Of a stretch of DNA of 64,000 nt, positions 1 to 12,000 are shown piece by piece. Both the position numbers and the translations under genes were made by a program. The notes under the pieces were generated by a model. The model searched no databases, was not told the DNA's origin, and saw only the letters and a list, made by a program, of their open reading frames with translations. The DNA is taken from positions 124,001-188,000 of the forward strand of contig WIXG01000071.1 in assembly GCA_009869945.1 (NCBI GenBank), given 5' to 3'. The DNA is from Mesaphorura yosii (taxonomy: Eukaryota; Arthropoda; Collembola; Poduromorpha; Tullbergiidae). How positions within the stretch are numbered: the first letter of the stretch is position 1; every line of letters begins with the position of its first letter.

Positions 1-395
1 GATGAAGAGGTGATAAGTGTATTTAAGGTGGTTGTTAATCGTCAACATTTTATTACGAGTGTACACGTATAAGAAGATCAAATGCGAGCCCTAAGCCTTC
101 AGCCTGAGCCTGTCCCTAAGCGCCATAATTTATGCAGGAGCACGCATTTTCACAACAAATAAAAATGATTTAACACAATGAAGACTACGAAAAATCATCC
201 CATGCAACTAGAAACCAGCCACAACTTCAGCTTCTTTAATTCTCCGTTCTGTTTGTCTACTATTCGAAGAAACTCGAAACCCATCGCCATTGCATTGCAA
301 GCGAAATGAAAAAAGAACGTACGCGTACGAATTATTATTACATTATGTGTCATGTCATGTTTAAACTCATTTCACGTCAGCCACGTAATAAATAT

Positions 396-415
396 TTGAC
401 TTGACTTGACTTGAC
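396..415 (+). repeat. (TTGAC)4 pentamer tandem repeat
   Basis: Four exact TTGAC copies in a row, in intronic sequence. The same word family (TTGAC, CAAGTC) recurs singly throughout the window. Confidence 0.9.
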
Positions 416-569
416 TTCAATGAGGTTTCAAACATAAATGTGGTACTGTTAATATTTATGCAATGCAGTACGACTGAGGGCTCAGGAATAGAAACATTTA
501 CATTGCGAGAAAAACACGAATTACAATATTGTGGCATTAAATGATTTCTGAAGACATGCGTACGTTTGA

Positions 570-591
570 TTCATGATTCTTGAATCATGAA
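570..591. repeat. 22-bp perfect inverted repeat
   Basis: TTCATGATTC, a two-base TT spacer, then GAATCATGAA: ten perfectly paired bases per arm. Any role (protein-binding site, hairpin) is unknown. Confidence 0.85.
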
Positions 592-1445
592 GCGTATTCA
601 TTTCATGTTCGGCGTATAATTGTTGCACGGGGTTTTAGGTTTCAGATATGGAATGATTACGACACGATTATGATTAAGGCGAGGCAGCGCTGACTGGTGA
701 CTGCTGGTGCTGGGACTGATTTAGAATAATGTGAATTGATTAAGGATGAAGAAGATGATGATGATAGGGAAGTGAATTCAGGCACAGCCTGGCTGACTGG
801 CATAGTACGGCAAGTTGCGTGTAGGTTTCCAATAATCGAATTTACATTTTTGGTAAAAAATAATGCGAGCCGTGAGCACTGGGCAGTGTGAAGCCAAGCC
901 AAGCCTTGTCTTTTATGAGATGCTAAAGTTAGACAGGCGCTATTAGGAACCCAATGACTTCTTCACATTGAATGGACTCAATGAATAAAAAATGAATTGT
1001 CAAAAGTAGTTAGTTGAAATATTTATAAATAAATAATCCCCACGGACTGCCAACTGACTTTCGGCTACAAGCGCACATGGAAGTTGGTCTCGTATTATGC
1101 TGGCAGGTAACTGATGCTGAGCAGCTTCTTAGCCAGCCAAGTAAGTAAAGAGCGAGCAGGTTGCTATTAGACATTAGAGATTGTGACTGTGATCTGAGCG
1201 CGAGTTAAGAATAGTACAATTTCTATTTTCCGATGACAATAGGATTCCCTATGGTGACAGAGTGCTTAAGCTATCACGCATGACGATGATGATAAGATGC
1301 TCTTTCTCTCCTACACGTTAATGTTTGGCGAAGGATCGTCTTTGCAGCGCAGCAGCGTTATTCGATAGATGAATGATAAATTTTTAAAAAGAAAAGGGAC
1401 ATAATAATGAATAAGTAAATAATAATAATAAATTGTTCTTTTAAG

Positions 1446-1456
1446 ACTCTTACCTG
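1446..1456 (-). other. Splice donor at the end of exon B
   Basis: The minus strand reads CAG|GTAAGAGT, close to the animal consensus. It cuts after the codons for MQQ. Beyond it the sequence turns AT-rich with runs of TTATTATT, as expected for intron. Confidence 0.8.
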
Positions 1457-2487
1457 TTGCATTTTCTCGAAATCCAGCCACGGTCTCTGTATATGTCTTG
1501 GATTATGATGACGATGCCTTTTGCGTGAAGTCGAGTCTCTCCCACTACGTGAGGTTCTTCCATTAGCAGCAGCCGTGGTTGCAGTCTCGTGATGATGACG
1601 ATTGTTGTGAGTGCCACGGCCATCTTGTTGACCCTCGCCCAACAGAGCATGCGTCTGGTTGCAATTACCGCCATTCATTAAGCCATGGTTCTGAGAAGAC
1701 AGAGCATTCGAAGAAGCATTGTGTTGTACAGCACCAATAGTAGCAACAGAAGCAGAAGTATTGTTCGGATCCACGGTACGTGGGCGAAGCCCACGGAAAA
1801 CACCACCAGAGTGACCATTCATTAAGCAAAGTGGGCCACCGGACCCAACCACACTCCCGTTGCCTTGATCCGATGAGGAGATTGAACCGGGCGGTGAGTT
1901 TGATGCAAAGAGAAACAGTTTCGGCGGTGGTGACTGTGATCGACTCGGCTTGTGAGCCGAGGCCGGTGGTGAGGTACAGAATTCAACTGGTGTCGAGACT
2001 GGCCGCAGAAGGCCCTGAACTTCGTCGTCAATGTCCGAGCTGCTGGTGCTCTCGACACTCAGTCGGTTGCTGGCGACTTGTGACCACTTCCTCTTGTTTT
2101 CAGATCCTGGTCCACGCACTTCATCGTCGCCAAGCAGTGCCTCTTCGTTTTGACAGTCCTCCAGATTCTGGTAGCTGTTGTTGATGACCTCGAGCTCCTC
2201 CTCAGAGCTGTGGTGGTCATATGCATGATCCGAGTCGCTGGGAAGTGCCGAGTCCGGGTAGAACGCTTCGAATTGACTGCTTGCAGAGTCGCGTCCGCCG
2301 GATCCACCCAGAACCATCATCATGTCCGAGCCAGAGTCCTCGCCGCCGTAGCTAGAGCGGCTTCGTGGTCGGCTGCCACCTCCGCCGTTGTTGTTCACCA
2401 TGGAATTATTCAGCGGGAACATCATGGCTCCTCCAGAACGGTTTCCAATTGAACCACCCCATTCACAGTTCTCATCATGCTCCATTG
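1454..2487 (-). CDS. Large internal coding exon (exon B) of an unidentified low-complexity, probably nuclear protein
   Basis: This 1034-nt exon runs from a splice acceptor (TTTCTTGATAG just above 2487) to a consensus donor (CAG|GTAAGAG, exon end 1454). Its first two bases, CA, complete a split codon from the preceding exon; 344 codons follow from ATG at 2485 to CAG at 1454, so it ends in phase 0. Counting that Met as residue 1, residues 32-75 are Gly/Ser/Arg-rich, 87-125 acidic (SSEEELEV at 93-100), 145-156 a Ser/Asp cluster and 163-205 Ser/Pro-rich. Residues 296-299 form a short His-rich run (RHHH) and 318-331 are strongly basic with SRKRHRHH, a likely nuclear localisation signal. The last eleven residues are RPWLDFEKMQQ. 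I do not recognise the family. Composition suggests a transcriptional or chromatin regulator, which is inference. The frame stays open 31 codons past the donor, but those codons are AT-rich and intron-like. No catalytic motif, zinc finger, signal peptide or membrane segment is visible. Confidence 0.85.
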
Positions 2488-2512
2488 CTATCAAGAAAGA
2501 AGGAAAAATACA
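2488..2512 (-). other. Splice acceptor of exon B
   Basis: On the minus strand a pyrimidine-rich tract (TTTTTCCTTCTTTCTTGATAG) leads directly into CAATGGAGC at 2487. It is the only acceptor I see that gives the long open frame and matches the phase of the donor at 51106. An ATG lies two bases inside the exon. Confidence 0.8.
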
Positions 2513-4076
2513 TTATAGAATCAATATTTACATAAGTATGTGTGTGTTCTGTGTGTGCCGTGCTTGCATTCAGTGTTTGAAGTTTTGGCAAACTCAATGC
2601 CTGGCTGCTGCTGCGTAAAGATCTTTGCTACGCGCTACTCTCACTCTCTTTCACCGGCGCTATGCACTTGTACGTGTATTTTACACAGATCAATAACTTC
2701 TCGTACTTCGCTCCGTTCGAGGCTGCTGCAGCAGGAGGCGCAGTAGAATAATATAAACACATTATACTATTACGAATTCTGCCTATGGAATCGAAATGGC
2801 AATATGTACTTTAGGTGATCTCTTTTCCACATCGAATGCCAAGTACAGTACGACGACCGGGCTGCAGCACCGTAGCGCTCCTTTTTCTGCCTTTCCACGC
2901 TGTAAAATCATCTCTTCAACATCACGCTATGCCAGAGCCACAGCTCAACACAAAAAGAGAAAACTTGGATTTCAGTTTGGGTTTGGGATTATCGGAGTGC
3001 GATGCCTTTCAATCATTTCAATTCCTGCCAGTGTGATGTAAATTATCTTTATCCTCACACTGTGTAAACATTACCACAATACAAGTAATATGCCCGGCGC
3101 ACAGGCACAGACTGCAAACAATAATACTTTGGGGTTTACATATACTAAGCCGGGCACTCTCGCCACTCATGCTCCGTGCTGACCTAAACCCCAATACTTT
3201 CCGGTTAACAGGAAAACGCCATTACAGGCTCACGGCTGTCAATTTGTATAACTCGTCCAGCATAATGAATAAAAAGAAAATTCGTTTAGACGGACGGAAC
3301 CCATCACCCGTCTTTTGGACAACCGGCAACAGCAGCACAAGCCCCTTTTCGATTGCCTTCCTCAAGAAGGTTCAAGGCGAGTACCTGGAAAAAGCACAGG
3401 CAATGGGTATGTTCTTGTATTGTGTATAGTGCATGGTTCCCAGTGGAATTTTAGAAGATTGGAATTGCATCTTTTCACTTTTATGTTATGAAAATTTAAT
3501 TCAGAAATTTCCCTCGTACAAAGAAGAAGTTGTGAAGCTTTCTTGCATGCAGGAGAGTATGCAAATGTAAGCCAGCTACTGTGCTGTGCTACCGCTGCCA
3601 GTGTTCAGTGCCTGCTTGCAGTTGCACTGCTACAATAAATTATTGGCTGCGCATCTTCATCTGAGCGATCAAAATACTACAAACGATTTGCCGAACTGAA
3701 CCTCACACGCGAACAGCAAACAGCGCATCTTCACTTGACACGTAACACGTTACACGTATCACGGCTACAGTGCAGTTGCAGTGATTATAATGATCGTCGA
3801 TCGCATCACAACTTCACAACACAAGCTTCAAGAGCAGCCGCAGCAGCTTCTAAACGTGCACGAATTCACCATACCACGGAAAATTGATAAGCTCTCGTAA
3901 ACGTCCATAATAACAGCTTCGAGAGATCAATTGTGTTAAGCTGCCGCAGTTCGCTGCGGATGCTCCTGTCATGCCCAAGACGCCTTTGCCGGTATTCGGC
4001 CTTGGTTGACCAAATGATGAGAGCAAGATTGCGTGTTTTCAGAAAATTTTCTTAACTTGGTAATAACTGCGGCGTA

Positions 4077-4155
4077 CACACACCGCACCACCACCATCAC
4101 CACCGCACATCACTGTGCCTCTTTGCCACGCCACACCACGCCATGCCATGCCAGC
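4077..4155 (+). repeat. CAC/CCA and GCCAT low-complexity tract
   Basis: A C/A-rich run of CACCGCACCACCACCATCAC type grades into CCACGCCACACCACGCC and then CCATGCCATGCC. It is a degenerate simple repeat with no coding frame I can support. Confidence 0.8.
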
Positions 4156-7100
4156 CTTTTCTCAGGCCAGCGTTATTATTTTGTCAGAATATGTAATTTA
4201 ATTTAAGATTATTACAATGAAATACCACCCATTACATTAAAATTACGTACTTAAATAGACGGGCCGGCACAAGGTGCATGTTACGATACAAATTTATTGT
4301 GAATACTAATTCCCGTGCGTGCAATGCGTGAACGACGATGTAAATTGCAGCAGCGCAGGAAATAATCACATGATTCGCCGTCAGCAGCAACCACTTATTA
4401 AAAATAGATCCTCTACGAGCAGAGCAATTATTCAAGTGCAAGTGCAGGACATGATCTGCTGGAAGAATGAGACTGAGCTAGAGGTCTTGGCATCGCTTTC
4501 ACAACAATGCAAGACACATCCCTAAACCTGAGCAGAACCCAAGACAATCAATTCGAGGTTCAGCTCTTCTAGGTCCGCGGTCCATGCTCATGGTCATGCT
4601 CTTGTTCATGCTCTGCCGGTACTTCTGGGCCTTTGCTACTGCTCACTGCTGCTGGTGCAACAATAACAAGTGTAGTGTAACAAAGGAATTGTACGCGCAC
4701 ATGTAATAATATGAATACATGTACGGCATTAGCCCGAAAACGTAAAATAAGGTAATAAAGTATAACCCATCTATTTCTATATTCCCCTGGAGACTTTTTC
4801 CTTCCCCAGCATACGCCTTGCACGGCGCGTACGCGTAGTACGTGAGAGATGTTCTTATTTTTATGAAAATAAAAACGCGACCAAGTACTACACCAAGCAG
4901 GACTTTGAGTAGTGTGTCGAAGGATCCTGCAGCAATAATAATGCGAAAGACAAAGAAAGGCGAAAAGGCATACACACAGCACAATATAGCAAAGAAAGAA
5001 AAGTTTAAAGGTAAAGATTTACTGACTGGATCACAACAAGATGGGAAATACGAAATATAGAAAAATCTGTTCCCGGAGTCATCTTCTCTCAATATTTCCA
5101 TCAAGCCAGCCGCCAGCGCAGCGCCCAAGCAATATCCAAGAGACTCGAGGAAAAGTTAACCCATATAAAATATTTGTGCATGATATTGATGCGCTGTTGT
5201 GCTGTGCCGGTGCTCGAGCGTCTCGTACGCGTACGGCGTACGTATGTGTACCGTAAAATCAGATTCACTCGAAATGAATCTTTATGGATAGCATTGCACT
5301 GGCTTAACTTTGCTCGACTCTGACTCCGACTCCAGTTGCATTTGTATTATATTCTCTGAGGAACCCAAATAAATGTAATAATGCGAAGTCAAGTCAAGCT
5401 ACAGCTACGGAAGGAGCACTAGCACAATGGGTTTCTGCTTCTTCATCTTGGATGAGTTTGGGCTGCTGTTGCCGCATTGCATTGCCATTGCTGATATAGC
5501 CGTAGCAATCAAGACAGATGATGTAAACCCGAAAGAGGATGACTGTCAAAAGAATTCCATTTTTCCTTGGCTCCTGCCTGCCTGTAATTGATCCTGGCCT
5601 GGGCATGAACCTGTTCAACCTGAATCGGAGTCCAAGTGGAGTGGGAGCGTCAAGTCAGAGTCAGAATCAGAAGAAGGATGAGTGATTATCTTTAATGACC
5701 TAATGATTCTTTCGTGAGGGAGACCAGACTTAAGTAATGAATCTTGACCAGCACGGCGTAGCAAGGCATGGCAAGGGTTAGCATTAGATAGGAGCACTGC
5801 AGACTGCATGGAAAGTCTTTGGCAGTGGCATCGAACAATGAACAAAAGGGTTTACCCAAAATTGGCCTTCTCAATCACCAAATATAAACATGAAGCATGC
5901 CAAGTCGATCCCCTTCCATGCGCTGCCTGCCTGAACAGAGCATGACTTGGGCAAATCAAAAGCAAAGGCAACAGCCAAGTTATTCGTAAAAATGATTTAA
6001 AAGATCCATTAATAATTATAAAAGAAATGAAATTCTTATTTCTACATATTCCACGCTCCATGACCGCCGCCGTGCCGTAGTGTAGCCGTAATCTTGTGTC
6101 ATGAATTGGAGGAAATGAACTATTAGATCCTACGGCGATGTTTTCCTTTGGCAGGGCTGTATGGACCCCTCCCAGCGCAAATGTTTCCAGGATACGACGC
6201 AGTGTTTCTTTTATAGTTTCAATAAATATGTATATTAAAGCAACAAACCACAGGGCAGTGCTTCACCAGCAACTTTCGTTCTCAAAGATAAGATAATTCC
6301 ACAGCTTGGCCAGCCAGCCTTACTTATTACATATTTATGATCCGGTAGAATTTATTATTATGACTTTCATTGCCTCACAATGCTGTACTGCACTGCATTG
6401 CAGCCTGTCTGGTATGGAGCATGCACGACGACGTGAAAACATTGAATCCAAGTTCAAAGCGAGATTTTTATACAAATTCTTGCGCATAAAAATAATAAAC
6501 ATCAACAACAATAGAAATTAGTAATAATTTTGGCCATTTCTACTCGACTCTACTCTTGAATCTTGCTTGAGCTATGTTGGCATCATAATAATATAATTTG
6601 TACAGGATTTTACACACGAGTCATAAAAATAATTTTTTCTAGCATCAGAATTGGAAACAACAGTGATGATTACATTCACATATTATGTTACGCTGTTTGC
6701 ATGCATGCTGTATGTGTTTTGTCATTTTTGTACGAAGCATCGCGTCGCGGATGCGAGGATTCACCTGCCCACAATTATTTATACATGTGCGGAATAATAA
6801 GACGCAAAAAACCGACACAGGCACAAAAAAGAACTGCGCTTTTCCCATCATTAAAGATTTTCGTGAAAATATTTCATACTCAATGATCAAGAAAACACGA
6901 CGAGTGGAGCCGCGTTTGAATTCTGCGTAAATAAAATTATCTTTGGATCTTTATTGAATATTAAATAGCGCCTAATCGCTGCGGTGCAGCAATATTATAG
7001 TAATATTGTCTTATATGCACGGGCTCTGATCACGTATTAATATTCATTTGTAGTGCCGACAAGGCTTTGTCGTCGCACATTGGTTGCTTGCTTGGAGTAA

Positions 7101-9175
7101 ACAACTCGATACGATGATTTTTCTTGGAATCCATTTGGAAAATATTAAATTATTCTTACGGTGGTGCTCAAGCAGCCTGCAGTGCGCTGAATTTGTGCAT
7201 TGCACAAGAGAAATGGCTTCTAAAGCCTTAAAATAATGTTGCTCAAAAATCCACGGTGCACTTTTTATTGCTTCAAGCTTAAATACTTGAAAATCTTCTT
7301 GAAACCGTCACCGGCTGGGTAGCATTTTCCTTATAATTTCTCAGAGAGTTCAATAAAAAATATTGTTGGCATTTTTAATTCCCATGGTCTTGAGTTGTGG
7401 TTTCTTGGCCTGGCATTTTTTCTCGCAGCTAAAACGAATTAAATGCGAGCTTCCGAAAGAAATCAAGTGGAAAATGCAAGCAAAGTGCAAAAAAAGGTGC
7501 CCACAGCGCAGAACATGAGAGAAGACAATTTATAATTCTCAGAAACAATTACTTTGTACTTTGCGATTCGCGAAATTAAAAATTAATATGCAATATTTCT
7601 TCCTGCTCTCTCGTGTACTAATTATTGCGTAGATCTCAATCACTCCGTGTAAGACATGCTTGAGCAGTCCGGACAAGACTGCATTTGACCAGCAGGTAGC
7701 AGATACCGGAGAAAAGAAAACGCCAGGCCCATATTTGTAGCGATGGCCGATAATGATGAACGTCCAAGAATGGACAAAAAGTAAATAATGTGTCCATTAT
7801 TATTTTACGGGTTTCGAAGTGACACGTATGGCTTGGCTACGAATTGATGATGGAGCTCAAAGCGCATTATAAATGATGATTATACAATACCAAAAATGTC
7901 GACACACGGACGAACCCAGTCCGCGAAGGCAAGGAAGTCGGACCGAGTAAATGTAAACATTATCGCCAAAGAAAATTCAATTTGCAAAAAAACGAGATAA
8001 TTCTATTAAATTATAAGTTAGATGAACTGTTGCCATTATGCTCACTGTACTGTTCTACTCGCTGCGCTGCCGGTCTTTGCTGCATTCATATTTGGTTCGT
8101 ATCTGGGTGCGAGCTATAATTTCTTCAGCGCACAGTTTGACAGATGATGAAAGTGATAATTTCTTATTTCAACAGGACTAAATAATATGTGCACAGTGCA
8201 GTGCCGTCGACTTGGGTTGAGCAAGTGGTTGGCTTTGGCTTCACGTACGGTTTGGTGACTAAATTAAAATATAATAGTTTAATGTATCGTGTCGCAGTCG
8301 TGCTTGCCTTGGCTTCCATGCACGCTTGTCGCTTTCTGTCCTGCACTGTATTCTGCGTGTGTGTGTTCTTTCTTTGCTTAATTTTCTTGTCTCTTTTCCT
8401 TGACACTTCCATTTACTCTTCGCCTTCTTAACTCTTTTTAATGGATAAAACAACCAACTACCGTACAGCACCATCAGTGCGATGCGACGGTGGCTGCCGT
8501 ACAATTTGTGGAGTTAAATACTCGTTTTAGTTATGTACACAAGACGTACAATGTGAAAAATGTAAGACAGGCGTGATGGAAGATATAATGCCTACTATAA
8601 TGAATAAATATACTGCAACACTAGGAAAAGTAAACCTTGCCCGTCTCCTTCCATCGGTCGACTACAATTTTTATAGGCTTAAGCCATTTTCTTTAGCAAA
8701 AATTTCTTGGCTACAGCGTGACTTTTACATTGTGACATTCGGATTGGCTTGCCTTGTCTGATAGTGTGGGACATAAGAAAGACGTAAAGCCTTATTACGC
8801 GCCGTATATTGCGTGAATGAGTGCAGTCATCGATTTGTCTTCCAAAATGTCCTCAGCTCTTCAAAACATGGTGCAATGCTTGCTGGTGAGGCTTTAGCGG
8901 TAGGTGAGCACGGGCACAAGTGGAAGAAGAATGAAAACCTCAAGTCAACTTTCACGAATTAGTATGTCTGTTCATTTTCATGACAAATTATAGCAATGAA
9001 GTCTCTTTTCTCTCGCTTTGGTCTCGACTCGACTCGTCGAGTTTGTATTTTAAACAGCCCGGATGCGATGCTCACTGTTCACATTTATACGTGTACAGAG
9101 CACGGGCGTCTATCTCATGGCTGTGATGTAATATAAAATTTTCGCTCAGTTTCCCAAATTGAATTCAGTCAGGCA

Positions 9176-9205
9176 AGTCAGTCAGTCACTGCTGCTGCTG
9201 CTCAG
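9176..9205 (+). repeat. GTCA followed by CTG short tandem repeat
   Basis: AGTCAGTCAGTCA is followed directly by four CTG units. This is a short microsatellite in intron. Confidence 0.8.
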
Positions 9206-12000
9206 CTCTGCGCGGTGCTCGCTGAGTCTCGTAATAGTAAATTATATGCAATTTATATAGTGAGTGACTACCGAACTGCTGCTGGTTGCTGGTTTCTGAC
9301 TGACTGACGAAAGCAGAGTGAAATCCTCTATCATTACAAAAGAGCAAAATACAATTTTAGGTTGACAGGTTCTTATTTGATTTGACTCTCCGACTGGAGC
9401 ACGGCACAGGCCAGCCTTTGTGTAGCACAAAATACCATGCCGACAAAAGGCAATGGCAAGCTTGTGACAACAAGAAATTTACCTATTAAAATTTCTGCGT
9501 TGCGTTATTAGATCTGCTGGTATTCACGACAGGAACGTAGTTCCGAGCTGCCTACCCTGTCATTTAGTATTACATTAGTTCCTGTTATGTAACGCAGTTG
9601 TAGTAGATTTCGTACTCTGATATTAAATGGAAAATGCCAAGAGTTGGTTCACAAAACCCTTAAAAATTTGACAACATTAATTTCCGACTGACGCTGATGA
9701 ATTTTCCCTTGCTCTCAATAATCTCTCATTGTCTCCAGGCTCCTGCCAGCCAGAGGCGCAGAGTGTGTGAACACATGTAAATTTGTAAATATTTTGAATG
9801 CTTCAGTGCTGGCATTTCATCTTTTTCTCCCGCTACATGCGCACTTCAATTTTTCAAAATTAAGCCCGCACCGCACATGCTCGTGTGCATCTGTCGCCGC
9901 GTGCGTGTTCGCCTGTTCTCTAAATTAGAATTCGGCTGCTTGAATTCAGGCAGAAGATTCTGTTTTTGCTTGCAATTCCGGACTCGTGTGATTATTCTCG
10001 TGCTCGTTGTGAATTTCCATTTCGAGAATTCTCGTTATCTCGTTATACATGCCATTTTTCTTGCTGCTGCGCCTGTCTGCCTGCTTGCTTAAGGTGACCC
10101 GACTTGGCGTATGTAAATATTATTATTATACAAAGAAAATGTTATCCTTTTGTTCTAAAACTAAGTTTTCCATGAGACAATGAGAAGAATGTAAGAAGCC
10201 ATCATCATCATGAAGGAAAGTCAATAATCATAATAATAATGTCTTATTCGCCGACTTGAAGTGAAAACAAACAACGCGGCGAACAAAAGTTGCACGATGT
10301 TGTTCAAAGTTCAAGAGGAGAAATGTGTAAAGTTTGCGAGCAAATGCAGGCATAAAGTGGAAATGGGCACCGAGAAATTCCCGTCTAATGGCAGCTCTAA
10401 CTGCTGCGGCAGACAGGCTCTACCTTGATAACTCCGTGCAGAACGGCCAATGCTGATTTGCCGCTGCCTGCCTTGAAGTCAAAGCCAAAGCCGAACCTTA
10501 AGCCAAGCCAATTTACACTCGAACTTTTTATTAAGCTCTTCTCCATGATATTACACGAGAATCAAGCCAGGGAAAATTTTAACGCATGATGCCCATGGCA
10601 GTGGCAACGCTGCTGCATGCATTTATCCGGTCCGATTCAGAAATCTTCAAACGTGCTGTCTCGTCCCCGTCGTTGAATTTTTATTTTTAGGGAGCCCATT
10701 GAAGACAGACCGGCACTGGCTCGCAATGGTAAGGAACCAGATGTATAATGCTATATTTAGTTATAAATTGCTACTAGGTAAAGCACCCCCATGGAGAACT
10801 CATTTTGAAGGCAGATATGAACTTACGGCTAAAAAAGTAGTATGAATCGAGAGAAAGAAGAAAGAGCTGACGAATGAATATAGTGGTAATAATAATAATG
10901 CGAGAGAGAATTCAGAATATGAAATGAAGTAATACAAGCCTCGTGCTTATGCTACTACGTTGGCAGTGCGAGCACTAGAAAAAGAGAAAAATGGAAATTT
11001 AAGCAATCTGCTTCCAGCCAATGCGCCAGCCAGCCAGTCAACAATCATACTGCAGAACTCCGAAATGCCTGCGTCTTTCTTCTGTCAATAATTGTAATTT
11101 GTAAAATAAAAAGAAATTCTATACACAATGAAGATTTAGAATAACTGCCGAACAGAATAAATAAAATCAACGGAGATTTTTTCACACATCAACTCTTTCG
11201 CTTCTGTGCTGCGACGCGTTGACGCTTACAGCCAGAAGCCATGTCATGCCTGCCATCCCTTTTGTTCAGCTCAGTGTAATGTGTATATAATCTTCAATGC
11301 TTCGTCCAAAGTTTGACTGCATAGCAAGAAGAGGAACGAATGTATGCATGCCTTTTCCTTGCCACAATTATTGTCATTCGGCACAAGGCACAACTTATGA
11401 GCTTGTAATTGTGAGTAATTAAACAATTGCGGCCGACGGGGATGCTCAATCAAAATCTGTCATCAAAGGAGCACGGAAACGAAATTGAATTAAATTTAGA
11501 CGTCAACTCCTTTCACAGAGACAAAAGAAAGGATGCGGCGGAGTTGACAAATACGACCAATGCATTGCGGCCACGGCGAGCTGGGAAACTATTTTTGGAA
11601 TGACTACTTGTATTGTTGGGCCAGAAGGTAACATCGCAGGGTAAAGAGAAGGAACAGAGGTTCTTCCTACCCGCAGATGATAAGAGGACCAGTTAACTTG
11701 AAGAGAGAGAAGAGAAGACAAGTCTTGATAGACATTTTCTCAACTTAAAACTTTTATAAACTATATTATTACCATCAGCATCGGAGAGACAGGAGAACAG
11801 AAGAAGAAATTTATATTGTTCTTCTCCTGACTGTCTTGTCTCTCTTCACTGAAACTAAAACTTTGCACCGAAAGTCCGCCACTACGACTACGCCTAAGTC
11901 TTCTTTCAAAATTTTGAAAGGAAAGTAAATGGGCCCTCTTCTCTTGGCGGAATCGAGCCGGGCCAGTGCAACGTAACGTAAATATAGATTCTGTAATTCC

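Larger units (their letters stand above)
1..1453 (-). other. Intron sequence downstream of exon B
   Basis: By position this is the start of the intron that follows exon B. I see no further exon of the gene in it. It holds four TTGAC copies at 396..415, a 22-bp inverted repeat at 570..591, a GTACGCGTAC palindrome at 319..328, one AATAATGCGA at 859..868 and AAT-rich sequence near 1390-1435. Confidence 0.6.
2513..12000. other. Intronic sequence without a supported gene (2.5-12 kb)
   Basis: No coding exon could be supported. A CAC/CCA/GCCAT-rich low-complexity tract lies at 4077..4155. AATAATGCGA occurs at 4937, 5377 and 10894, GTACGCGTAC at 5225, and TGCATGCA at 3544, 6698 and 10614. A GTCA/CTG repeat is at 9176..9205. 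A short open stretch near 3208-3425 on the plus strand looked faintly coding but matches nothing I know. Confidence 0.5.

Noticed and set aside
1358-1453. Continuation of the exon B frame for 31 more codons
   Set aside because: It lies beyond a strong CAG|GTAAGAG donor and is AT-rich, hydrophobic and intron-like.
1780-2452. Plus-strand open frames over the exon B region
   Set aside because: They are shadows of the minus-strand exon; that strand has the splice borders and coherent composition.
3169-3429. Plus-strand stretch with a possible acceptor near 3208 and a residue run FLKKVQGEYLEKAQAMG
   Set aside because: It looks faintly coding, but the donor is weak, it is opposite to the gene, and I recognise no family.
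4643-5128. 161-codon minus-strand frame with hydrophobic runs
   Set aside because: It starts at TTG and has intron-like composition; treated as chance.
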